A stretch of 22,733 bases of DNA from a virus, in the IMG/VR virus record IMGVR_UViG_3300013131_000260, positions 1 to 22,733 of that record. The stretch is one strand, 5' to 3'. This document shows positions 10,601 to 16,111 of this stretch, piece after piece; within the stretch, counting starts at the first letter, position 1; each line of letters starts with the position of its first letter. The notes beneath the pieces are model-generated. The model saw only the letters and a list, made by a program, of their open reading frames with translations, was not told where the DNA came from and made no database searches. The position numbers were made by a program, and so were the translations under genes.

Positions 10601-11250
10601 ACCGTATCGGACTGACCGACTTACTGATGCAAAGCACAGGATACAAAGATCAAGAAAACATTATCCTTTCTTTCTTACAGCTTGTGGGTGGACCTGTCTA
10701 CGGCGTCGGTGAACGTATGGCCCGTGGCGCTAAGCAAATGTGGGAGGGGGAACTACAGCGCGGGCTTGAGCAGATGGCACCTGCGGCAATCGGTAACGCC
10801 ATGAAGTCCATCCGGTACGCAACAGAAGGTGCGAACACTTTGCGAGGTGACCCCATCGTCGGAGAAATCGGCGCGTGGAATGCTTTTGCACAGTTCTTTG
10901 GATTTATGCCAGCCGAATACGCCCGTCAGATAGAAATCAACGCATCCCTGAAGAACATCGAGCGAAGCGTACTTGAAGACCGGACCAAGCTGCTACGCCG
11001 CTACTACATCGCGGTTCGCAACGGTGACTCACAAGAAGCAGCAGACACAATAGGTGAGATGAACAAGTTGAGCAGTAAGCACCCCGGTGCAAGGATCACG
11101 GCGGAAACAATCCGAAACTCCATGGCTCAACACCGTAAGACTTCTGCTGAGATGTACGCTGGGATAACGCTCAACAAGTCAATGCGAGCCGAACTACTAG
11201 CAAGTGCTCGTGAGTTTGACGATGACGACTATGGGGATGATGAGGACTAA
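4627..11250 (+). CDS. Giant polyvalent virion-type protein: HEATH metallopeptidase motif, PLxRFG-like and LPD38-like regions
   Basis: 2,207 residues from ATG 4627. A TTG at 4615 in the same frame is less likely because it lies within the upstream gene. Order: helical N-terminus; hydrophobic Gly/Ala segment (about 137-170); a second small-residue segment (about 254-275); Pro/Gln/Glu linker (about 280-560) with QGELF, QMSLF and QPDLF; Lys/Thr/Glu repeat region (about 665-815); zinc-peptidase motif H1119-E-A-T-H1123 with a plausible third ligand E1167 in FVSEAF; PLTRSG at 1462-1467 within YFPLTRSGGYW, matching the PLxRFG signature; hydrophobic segment (about 1655-1690); and an LPD38-like C-terminal part (about 1880-2010) with RYGVSMYYMLFKTTRDML, a small-residue hydrophobic stretch and DDDEDD. 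The tail is very acidic. LPD and PLxRFG domains are known from phage polyvalent proteins thought to enter the host with the DNA. Domain names come from pattern memory, not a profile search. Confidence 0.82.
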   Translation: MDLQTVLTALRNADAAGNVEDARKLAQIARRLQGQPQAGEELESTRIQRRLAELRAQPPEPPETTVRGNVKEFFKGIVPGAVGLAETAGTGIAAMLPEETEKAAREKIKEIAGIVKKPFEAAEGYEDSVGRRLSEGLGSTIPFFLLGPAGLAGRAAAAGLGVAAGAGEARESAEQKGATAEERRTATLLGAPTGLLDLLAPNIPGFKSIITTALARGGIEGATEAAQKISQNLIAKGVYDPSQPVLAGSGEEGVYGAGVGALASLILDLTVGRKARQARFGEKPPETQPPPPPPESGVQAPTAQAPQGELFPAELAQAQEEVAKREGPPTSAMRQEEPAREPTAAEAGQMSLFEGEAGPSELETKQPDLFGMVMPDKKEEAVQQEPEVVAERDERQQELPLTGGRTLDQQIIELYAGEQNRQEVERIQQARARSEAEAQAEVEKARLRFESDLESVNARLQDTRDKTTEQNRMAVLLPIIESDTKNIPREFSRQLAIKGFTNTNLTDAERALIKRVYDFRLAVPATPAAPEVEPSAPAELTELEGAVPEKKETRIPEQIGFPGMGKPKGVAPVQEPVQEEEVETEFSPVITPDLLDGTGLSKQSGYYKRLVNKDMTVPEQQNQVRDVLVDARSNPNLSASTKQGIERVAMQAFGALAKQGELFGPKGGVAKPAPKPKPAPKTEAKKETPKTEEKKDVPKTEPKREAPKTETTQKTSTGDGDNKPRSGTSAPSGKSDKSEKRGESTEKSGTSERDGVGKNAPATDETGVRKEGAGSTLKKETQKTEGKKETQKTEEKKEAPKTEGKKETQKTTPRPELSTVRKADPKLGFYDRVATEGVVETSAAGEPMVGKGDAIDALAYDVYVASMFAEKGGLVSTAKMTKMMLDLKAGRVPEDLNFGGPTTVSTPDSGGKYARSFLESLDEPGLKRFREALLNYFTKVEAQIQMGVSRFSDRQAYERALQEQLTRPEGVEAPKGGDRVPARKPVPVAQHGDYKPPRPLGMRVGAMDFADLPSGASHPAPEELKREFVVFYQPVHPAVTKALQNGDLVGALTLLGKAHLGRASMVAKVLAPLMKGVKVELVEDLKNAQGRPLAGSYDYATKTIRLNVDKYMSPHALLHEATHAAFANVLSNKSHPAYKQLSELYNNVKDSLDTAYGSRSLEDFVSEAFSNPEFIAKLAAINPRGEKISAWRRFSTAVLNYLRSAIGLETKGLNSALDTTDRALLDLLAPNAQALGVGSLYQASVLGTGAEVFKAIDNRILSFPVINSNWGTKLYELIRNKIPGVSNTLVLRSLPLNALVEVAVKDIPMATKLDTLEKQWNGAVDRRRREADATMTRIQRWLKNDKNKETILNDVVTQSTLEQVDPSKPRDYYKDKTSDKYKETVKQVIWDQLQPQWKNLGEEGQAIYKQMRDTYANYQEDLMNMLFNRIDASGIPTEEGKKLKTEIYKRLAVKGKIEPYFPLTRSGGYWLAYNGKGPDGNVERFVEAFPTSVERELAIKQLEQNSDVDKKSIERFAQLAKKSYRDAPPTSFVNNVLRILEANKVNPETTDEVMRAFLATLPETSFAQSFRTRKGTLGFNPNAAAAFYGKSISMSHQLANLEYGAKMYKLRDEMEEFVKTKNNTDTANSLLTELNSHIRTLVSPSISPLSKGLTSGAFYWTLGANVSSVIVNSANIPMVVMPYLGGNYGYKEANTAIGKATRIFFGSGVDRSTLMSGTEKGKDGSTIRMKSGFSFDNYDFDKFDAAVAAHVKKSGKEPTAKERLQIAKNVGVPENVIELKELATLSTEYGLLNRSMMQDLLESDKGDSPLDKVNKYFSFLFHHGERMNRQITMLASYMLALDKVRAADGSTTSEQRQAAAEQAVKETELLNGGASAGSAPLLAKNSLGKIMFMYKRYGVSMYYMLFKTTRDMLANENPEVRAAAKRQIAGVYATSALLAGAQGIPMFGIAALIYNMFKDDDEDDFETAARKYLGEGMFNGALNYFTGLAVSNRIGLTDLLMQSTGYKDQENIILSFLQLVGGPVYGVGERMARGAKQMWEGELQRGLEQMAPAAIGNAMKSIRYATEGANTLRGDPIVGEIGAWNAFAQFFGFMPAEYARQIEINASLKNIERSVLEDRTKLLRRYYIAVRNGDSQEAADTIGEMNKLSSKHPGARITAETIRNSMAQHRKTSAEMYAGITLNKSMRAELLASAREFDDDDYGDDED
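6958..7062 (+). repeat. 27-bp coding tandem repeat (KKETQKTEG)
   Basis: Four 9-codon units code KKETQKTEG, KKETQKTEE, KKEAPKTEG and KKETQKTT, in frame within the giant protein. Looser Lys/Pro/Thr/Glu copies (PKTEAKKETPKTEEKK and similar) lie upstream from about 6640. The repeat makes a long, highly charged, probably disordered linker before the peptidase-like part. Confidence 0.85.
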
Positions 11251-11275
11251 AAAAATCCCCGGCCTTGCACCGGGG
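11249..11275 (-). terminator. Intrinsic terminator of the replication block, overlapping the convergent stop codon
   Basis: Read on the minus strand, a 6-bp G+C stem (CCCCGG / CCGGGG, 11257-11262 with 11270-11275, 7-nt loop) is followed by seven T residues one base later. It lies 34 bp past the stop of the last minus-strand gene. The T run includes the TAA stop (11248-11250) of the giant + strand gene. In the + direction no T run follows, so termination there should be weak. Confidence 0.8.
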
Positions 11276-11308
11276 TAAGCACAACTCAAAGGAGACGTGA
11301 TTAGTGTA

Positions 11309-11572
11309 TCACAACAATCTCCAAATACGCACCCCCCACATACCATTCTCGATGCGGGGTCTAAACTCTAGCGTCCAAAACCATTCCTCTGTGATGAAGC
11401 GCACCTGTCGTACGCACTCAAGGCTGTTAACGCAAGGTACGAATATCGACATTCCTACGTTGAACTCTTCCCAGTTCACGATGATTCGCACCCCATCGGG
11501 TGCGAAGTCAGATTTACGTAGTCTGTTTTTGAATGCTCGCGGCGGTTGCCGCCATTGACTGCTCAGTCTCAT
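11309..11572 (-). CDS. Small conserved-looking phage protein of unknown function
   Basis: 87 residues if ATG 11572 is used. The start lies inside the primase-helicase gene in another frame (59-bp overlap), with no clear ribosome site, so the true start is uncertain. The sequence from FAPDGVRIIVNWEEFNVGMS through FVPCVNSLECVRQVRF to IENGMWGVRIWRLL is compact and aromatic-rich and looks like a real folded protein. From memory, small phage proteins with a VFVP stretch and a GVRVWR-type end sit near replication genes. It is the last gene before the terminator. No function can be assigned. A + strand frame opposite it is a weaker candidate. Confidence 0.6.
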   Translation of the reverse strand: MRLSSQWRQPPRAFKNRLRKSDFAPDGVRIIVNWEEFNVGMSIFVPCVNSLECVRQVRFITEEWFWTLEFRPRIENGMWGVRIWRLL

Positions 11573-14375
11573 CGCTCATAAATGCAGAACAGTTAATCGT
11601 AAGCACGTCAACCGGAGGCCAATTGATGTGCGTCCCTCTACATAACCGAATCTTCTCACGCTTAGCTTTAGTACGCCCGTTCTTTAACGCGTCAACAAAC
11701 CCTGCGTAATTGTGCTGCTGCTTACCGCACCATTCTTTTAATGGTTTAGGCAGTAAGTAAAGCTTCTTAATATCATATTCGTACCGGCCAATGAACGCCA
11801 TACGGGGGCTTGCTTCAGGGTGTATTAAATGATCTAACCCGTTTGGAGCTTTACGGCTATCATCAGTAGACTTGATGCGAAGTATGTTGTTATAGTTTTC
11901 GGCAAGGTATTCGGTTAAGATGTTTTCAGGATTGACTGCCATTTCTGCAAACGCCGACTTAGCTGTTTTTAGTAGGTCAATAGCCCACTTAAATATAGCT
12001 GGAATATCCCAATTGAGCAGCCCGACTTTCTTTGCAACCATGATCCCTGCAATACTTCTTGATGCAAGCACCGACCAGTATCGGTTTTCTGCTTTTAGCG
12101 CAGCAGCTTCGTCAACTCTGATTTGCGTGTGAAGAGCAATTTCTTTAACAGCAGCTAAGTTATTGATAACATATTGAACAAAAGGTACGCCCGCATGTCC
12201 GTAATTTTCTTTTATCTTCAAGGATAGCTGGTCAGTTTCGTCCTTCGATGCAAATGAAAAGGGTTCAGCCCGATACTCTAGTATGCGTTGGGCTTCGGCT
12301 TGCGGTAATGATTTGTACAAACTTACTCGCTCGATGATGCTGGTGTTGCCCGTGCTGCAAAATATTAGCTTCCACGGTGCCCCTCTTGTACGTTCTTCGT
12401 TACCTTGCCCACTCATGCGGTTACGTTGCATACCGCTTGGCACTTGGTACAACAATTCAGAAAGTTCTTTCGGTGATGAATTAGTCATCTCGTCCAACAG
12501 CGGAGGCAGGTTCTTATAGATTTCTGCACGGTTCATCTTAGAGTTAAACGTATCCCGCTCTTGTAACATGAACAGCTCGGGTTCTCCCCATATCGACGCA
12601 CCCGACAACATGGCAGTTGTTTTACCAAGCCCTGATCCTTTACTGTGCATATGAAAGACTGCACCATTGAGCGGTTGAAACTCCATCAGTATGGAACCAA
12701 AAGACACCCCAATCGCAAACTGGTGCATCTCCAAACCCGGACGGTTATAAAACTCCATAATCTCCATCCATGTTTCAAATGATCCCTTCTTATGGAATAT
12801 CGGAAACAACTTCCCTGTTGCCTTAGAGGGAGGGTTTATCTCAACACGATCCCCAAAGATTTCTACCCCACCCAGTACAAATGATTTACCCTCATTACTT
12901 GTCCATCCAAACTGTTTCCTTGCTTCATCAGCTTCGGTTTCGTATTGAAGTTGTTCTACCCACTTCATGGTGTACTCCATAAGTTCTGTTACGTTAAGGA
13001 CTGTTACGCCTTGGCTGGCGAGATGTTTTCGGAACTCTTCTTTACTACCCACTGCGGTTAACGGCACCATAAATTCTTTAGCACCATCTTTAGGGAGGTG
13101 CAATCGCATCACGACAACCTCACCAAGATCAGGATCTTTCACACGCCCAATAACATATAAGTCGTTAAGGTAAACAACAATGTCTTTAGCATCATCGTCC
13201 TCTCCTTTTCCCCGCTTAAATACCCCACCGTTCTTCCCCCTAAAATAAGGGTTTGGATACTTGGGGATAGTGTATGTAACAGGTTCTGCGTTAGGGGCAC
13301 CTTTGGGTGTATCTACAATCGTATTGTCTTCTTCAGTAGCTTCCTGAATCTCCCGCCCTAATACAATCGGCCCAGTTATTTTTTTCCAGTGCTTGCATTC
13401 GGGGCACACTCCTTTGTTATATTCATCAAACCTTACGCATTTGTACGGACCTTTAATTCTGCCAGCTTTCTCTTCAGTGCCTTCAGGCGTGTATTCCGGG
13501 TGCCTGTTTGATATCTTATGTATAGCAACGTTGCCATCAACACAGAACTTAGCAACTGACAGCCCTGCTCGCCACATCGGTTCAGACAAGTTAGCTTGAT
13601 TTGTTACCACTTCACGCAACTGCTCACAACCTTTACCTTCCATGGTCTTGAGCATGATGGTCTTAAACCGATTCTTCATACTGCCCGTCAGTGCATCCAT
13701 GACGGCATCCGCTTCTCTCGGCGTGTATTTACGTGGCTGCTTTAGTACATCTTCAATCGGTGTGTGACTTTCAATTAACGATTTAAACGCTTGAAAAGTT
13801 ATGGGTGTACCAAGCTCCCCTACAAACTTAACTTCTTTAGGGGTTTCATCCTTGTGGTTATGAGTGCCGGGGATACGTAAGATACGCGCCGCATCCGCTG
13901 TCACTACGGGGTCGGCAAACAACTCATGCTTCTTACATAAAGCTTTTAGTCGTTCGGCAATAGCTAGCCATGTTTCACGTGAAACAGCTTCGGTCAACGC
14001 CCAGTACACATGCAACCCCCGACCTGAATTAACGACAGTAGGGCGAGGGAAATTTAAAGCTTTACATACGGTGCGTAGTTTGGTGTATGCCTCCTGTTGG
14101 CTTGCGTATTCTTTTGAAGGCCCGCAGTCTAAATCTAAAAAGAACGATTTAAGTTCTTTTACATTAGCAACCTTCCGAGAACCTGTAACCTCAAAAGTTG
14201 CCAGTGCAAAGTACGTATCAAATCCATCTTCGTCTAGAGCTTGGGCAGAACGGATTACAGCGTCTATGGTTTCATGGAACTCCTGCAATCTGCGGTTATC
14301 TGATGCACGATTCGCAAACACACAGTAGTACCCCGACCCCCCTAGCACCGTCTCCAAAAATGTTTTTGTTTCCAT
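11514..14375 (-). CDS. Primase-polymerase (AEP) fused to a DUF927-like helicase
   Basis: 953 residues starting METKTFLETV. The N-terminal archaeo-eukaryotic primase (PrimPol) core shows all three motifs: DLD (D81, D83) in FFLDLDCG, SGRGLH (S117-H122), and D161 in ADAARILRIPGTHNHK. A middle region (about 230-330) carries a probable zinc site with C313, C324, C327 and perhaps H329. The C-terminal P-loop ATPase has Walker A GSGLGKTT (580-587), Walker B LLDEM (D628, E629) and a sensor-like STGN (674-677), fitting the DUF927/D5-like superfamily 3 type helicases. It would prime and unwind DNA for the phage polymerase encoded upstream in the same direction. It is preceded by a terminator hairpin and has a weak ribosome site. 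The gene contains a perfect parS palindrome. Confidence 0.9.
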   Translation of the reverse strand: METKTFLETVLGGSGYYCVFANRASDNRRLQEFHETIDAVIRSAQALDEDGFDTYFALATFEVTGSRKVANVKELKSFFLDLDCGPSKEYASQQEAYTKLRTVCKALNFPRPTVVNSGRGLHVYWALTEAVSRETWLAIAERLKALCKKHELFADPVVTADAARILRIPGTHNHKDETPKEVKFVGELGTPITFQAFKSLIESHTPIEDVLKQPRKYTPREADAVMDALTGSMKNRFKTIMLKTMEGKGCEQLREVVTNQANLSEPMWRAGLSVAKFCVDGNVAIHKISNRHPEYTPEGTEEKAGRIKGPYKCVRFDEYNKGVCPECKHWKKITGPIVLGREIQEATEEDNTIVDTPKGAPNAEPVTYTIPKYPNPYFRGKNGGVFKRGKGEDDDAKDIVVYLNDLYVIGRVKDPDLGEVVVMRLHLPKDGAKEFMVPLTAVGSKEEFRKHLASQGVTVLNVTELMEYTMKWVEQLQYETEADEARKQFGWTSNEGKSFVLGGVEIFGDRVEINPPSKATGKLFPIFHKKGSFETWMEIMEFYNRPGLEMHQFAIGVSFGSILMEFQPLNGAVFHMHSKGSGLGKTTAMLSGASIWGEPELFMLQERDTFNSKMNRAEIYKNLPPLLDEMTNSSPKELSELLYQVPSGMQRNRMSGQGNEERTRGAPWKLIFCSTGNTSIIERVSLYKSLPQAEAQRILEYRAEPFSFASKDETDQLSLKIKENYGHAGVPFVQYVINNLAAVKEIALHTQIRVDEAAALKAENRYWSVLASRSIAGIMVAKKVGLLNWDIPAIFKWAIDLLKTAKSAFAEMAVNPENILTEYLAENYNNILRIKSTDDSRKAPNGLDHLIHPEASPRMAFIGRYEYDIKKLYLLPKPLKEWCGKQQHNYAGFVDALKNGRTKAKREKIRLCRGTHINWPPVDVLTINCSAFMSDETEQSMAATAASIQKQTT
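13971..13986. promoter_or_regulatory. Perfect parS-consensus palindrome (putative ParB loading site)
   Basis: The 16 bases TGTTTCACGTGAAACA form a perfect palindrome identical to the bacterial chromosomal parS consensus TGTTNCACGTGAAACA. They lie inside the primase-helicase gene and code the end of A130 through T135 (A-VSRET). I saw no other match when scanning CACGTG sites in the window, and no parA or parB gene. Whether ParB binds here is not shown by sequence alone. Confidence 0.75.
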
Positions 14376-14402
14376 AACTGCCGATCTCGTGTGGTTGGGT
14401 AC

Positions 14403-14434
14403 AAAAAGAAAGGGTAGGGAGCGACCCTACCCTT
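14403..14434 (-). terminator. Intrinsic terminator after the ssDNA-binding-like gene
   Basis: Read on the minus strand, a perfect 10-bp stem (AAGGGTAGGG / CCCTACCCTT, 5-nt loop) is followed by TCTTTTTG. It lies 12 bp after the stop of the ssDNA-binding-like gene and 28 bp before the primase-helicase start. It should reduce read-through into the primase gene or act as a processing or attenuation site. No clear separate primase promoter was seen. Confidence 0.8.
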
Positions 14435-14445
14435 GAAACAACTTA

Positions 14446-15363
14446 TTAGTCGTCCCAGTTACCCACGATATCAGCAATATCATCCTTAACAACAGTAGGT
14501 GCAGACTTCTTTGTTACCTTCACAGGTTCTTCAACGGCTTCAACCTCCACAGGCGCAGCTTTCGGCGCGGCCTTTACAGGCTTTGCTTCTTGCTTAGGTG
14601 GGGGAGGAAGCTCTTTAGCTTTAGGTGTAACACCGTCCATTTGTGATACGGTAAGTGTTATCGCCTTAACAGCGTCAGGGTGCTCGCGCAAAGGAATTAC
14701 ATCTTCCAACTCTGCATCCTCCAACGCACGTACAGGTTTGAACACAAGCTTCGGTGTCGATGATTCAAGATCAAAACGCATCTCGGTCACGATACTGATG
14801 GCGTGTGTGTTGTGCGCCTTGAGGTAACGGCTATATGCTTGAAGCGGCATCTTGTTACCCTCGGCATCCCCAAAGATTGAGGTGCTTGGTAACGTGATCT
14901 GATGAATGGATTTCTTATTAACCTCAGACTCAAGCACCACAGCCAACCTTTGTTGGAAGCGGCAAGCACGACCCTCGCCCGCAGCAGCAGAACCCTTAAC
15001 GTTTTGTGGGCAGTCACGGCATTTAGCAGACTGCCGATTCTCTACGGGCACTGCCTCGTCAGGTGTTTCGCAATCCTTAGACCAGCAGGTTGGTGGGCTT
15101 ACCTTACCTTTTACATACGCACCTGCGAAGTACATACGGGAGATGGGCGCAGCGTTAACGATCACCACATTCATCGCACGTTCTTCAGATACGCGAACTT
15201 CTTTACCGTTGATGAACTCACGAAACACGCCGCCATCAATGCTGATGCGCTTGTTGCCACCGCCATTATTACCCAGTGCTTTCGCAAGCGGATCTTCAAT
15301 ATCCCCCAAAAGCGAGAGGGCTGCGCTGCTACGTTTTCCAAACAAGGTTAGTTCATTAGACAT
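14446..15363 (-). CDS. Probable zinc-containing single-stranded DNA-binding protein
   Basis: 305 residues. ATG is preceded by AAGGAG with good spacing. The N-terminal two thirds look like a mixed alpha/beta fold with clustered cysteines: C93, C98, C115, C118 and C134, compatible with a structural zinc site. A Pro/Lys/Ala-rich linker (about 240-285) leads to an acidic tip DDIADIVGNWDD, like the protein-interaction tails of ssDNA-binding proteins. The start MSNELTLFGK resembles a clamp-binding type motif, but this is speculative. It follows a helix-turn-helix gene (11 bp gap) and precedes the primase-helicase. The call rests on layout, acidic tail and context; no ssDNA-binding family was confirmed, and another recombination protein is possible. 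Confidence 0.55.
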   Translation of the reverse strand: MSNELTLFGKRSSAALSLLGDIEDPLAKALGNNGGGNKRISIDGGVFREFINGKEVRVSEERAMNVVIVNAAPISRMYFAGAYVKGKVSPPTCWSKDCETPDEAVPVENRQSAKCRDCPQNVKGSAAAGEGRACRFQQRLAVVLESEVNKKSIHQITLPSTSIFGDAEGNKMPLQAYSRYLKAHNTHAISIVTEMRFDLESSTPKLVFKPVRALEDAELEDVIPLREHPDAVKAITLTVSQMDGVTPKAKELPPPPKQEAKPVKAAPKAAPVEVEAVEEPVKVTKKSAPTVVKDDIADIVGNWDD

Positions 15364-15374
15364 TTGTTTCTCCT

Positions 15375-15647
15375 TCAGATGTCTCTATCGGGGTTACTGT
15401 AAAAATCAAACTCTAACTGCACAGGGGGCTTCAATTTATCTTCGGACTGCTCCTTTTTAACATCGTCTTTCTGTGTCGTGTTCAAGTGATCCAGAATCTT
15501 AGGGATACTGAATCGGTACGTATTACCAATCTTCAAGTAACTATTTCTTGGTACATGCCCAACTCGCATCCATACACGAATTGTCGATACCGATACTTTG
15601 AAATACTTGGCTACCCCCTCAATCGGCACAAGTCCGTCGTCCGTCAT
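15375..15647 (-). CDS. MerR/excisionase-type helix-turn-helix DNA-binding protein
   Basis: 90 residues from ATG 15647, with AGGAGG about 5 nt upstream. A GTG one codon earlier is also possible. The N-terminal 50 residues, VPIEGVAKYFKVSVSTIRVW then GHVPRNSYLKIGNTYRFSIPKI, match the helix-turn-helix and wing pattern of MerR-like or excisionase proteins (HTH_17 style). The C-terminal part is charged and ends VQLEFDFYSNPDRDI. The stop of the upstream gene overlaps the start (TGATG), indicating coupled translation. It may regulate the local promoters or act in replication initiation or recombination. No effector domain is present. Confidence 0.75.
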   Translation of the reverse strand: MTDDGLVPIEGVAKYFKVSVSTIRVWMRVGHVPRNSYLKIGNTYRFSIPKILDHLNTTQKDDVKKEQSEDKLKPPVQLEFDFYSNPDRDI

Positions 15648-16051
15648 CACTTCCTCCTAACTGTGATACTGTATTCGCTATCCACTTGTAGCCCCGGTGG
15701 ATGCAAATCGGGGTTGTCTTCCATAAACTGCTTCATGTTTGTTTGGTGTAACCGCTCGTGCAAAAGCTCGGGTACGTTGTGCTCAACAATGAACTTACGC
15801 ATGGAGTCCCAGTCGCTTGTCCAGTAGTTGGTCTTCACCGTGCGGTAAAACAAACCTTCATTAGTGCGAACGCTCTCGACGTTCTGACCTTTACAGTAAG
15901 CCAAAAGCGTAGCCTTGACTTTTGCCATCTGCTCTTTTAACTTGGTTTCTTCTTCCTCGTACGCTTTACGCTTCTCAGTCAGCGCCGCATTCATCTTGAG
16001 GTAGACTTTTACCAGCTTTTCAACCGGTATTTCGGTGGTTTCTTCAGACAT
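15647..16051 (-). CDS. Conserved-looking phage coiled-coil protein of unknown function
   Basis: 134 residues. ATG is preceded by AAGGAGTGAGGAAAA. The N-terminal half is a Lys/Glu-rich probable coiled coil (about 8-50). The C-terminal part contains VESVRTNEGLFYRTVKTNYW, then HERLHQTNMKQFMEDNPDLH and PPGLQVDSEYSITVRRK. From memory this C-terminal pattern is common in phage proteins near ssDNA-binding or recombination genes, where it has no assigned function. It is the first gene of a small operon with its own promoter just upstream, followed by the helix-turn-helix and ssDNA-binding-like genes. Confidence 0.75.
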   Translation of the reverse strand: MSEETTEIPVEKLVKVYLKMNAALTEKRKAYEEEETKLKEQMAKVKATLLAYCKGQNVESVRTNEGLFYRTVKTNYWTSDWDSMRKFIVEHNVPELLHERLHQTNMKQFMEDNPDLHPPGLQVDSEYSITVRRK

Positions 16052-16058
16052 TTTTCCT

Positions 16059-16079
16059 CACTCCTTGGGTTGTGGAGTG
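16059..16079 (-). promoter_or_regulatory. Inverted repeat at the 5' end of the coiled-coil gene mRNA, covering the ribosome site
   Basis: On the minus strand CACTCC and GGAGTG (6 bp arms, 9-nt loop) pair, and the second arm contains the GGAG ribosome site of the 134-aa gene. The expected transcription start falls within or next to the first arm. The element could therefore be an RNA hairpin hiding the ribosome site or a DNA operator at +1. Confidence 0.45.
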
Positions 16080-16082
16080 TTA

Positions 16083-16111
16083 ATTATAGTGAGTATTTTT
16101 TAGTTATGCAA
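16083..16111 (-). promoter_or_regulatory. Sigma70-like promoter of the coiled-coil / HTH / ssDNA-binding-like operon
   Basis: On the minus strand TTGCAT, a 17-bp spacer rich in A, and a perfect TATAAT (16083-16088) lie 31 bp upstream of the ATG. The -35 is a 3 of 6 match. The -35 overlaps the TAA stop of the helicase gene. It would start a transcript with a leader of about 25 nt. Confidence 0.65.

Noticed and set aside
11304-11558. A + strand frame with AAAGGAG nine bases before a GTG
   Set aside because: The ribosome site is good, but the protein is low in hydrophobic core and lies opposite a minus-strand frame that looks like a real protein. Kept as a note only.
14143-14168. AAAAGAAC/GTTCTTTT inverted repeat in the primase gene
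   Set aside because: A/T-rich, imperfect context and codes Lys/Phe residues around the DLD motif; no regulatory position.
13864-14328. A 154-residue + strand frame opposite the primase domain
   Set aside because: It is antisense to conserved primase motifs and has no ribosome site.
14902-15460. Two + strand frames (149 and 184 residues) opposite the ssDNA-binding-like gene
   Set aside because: The minus-strand gene has a strong ribosome site, zinc-type cysteines and an operon context; the + frames have none.
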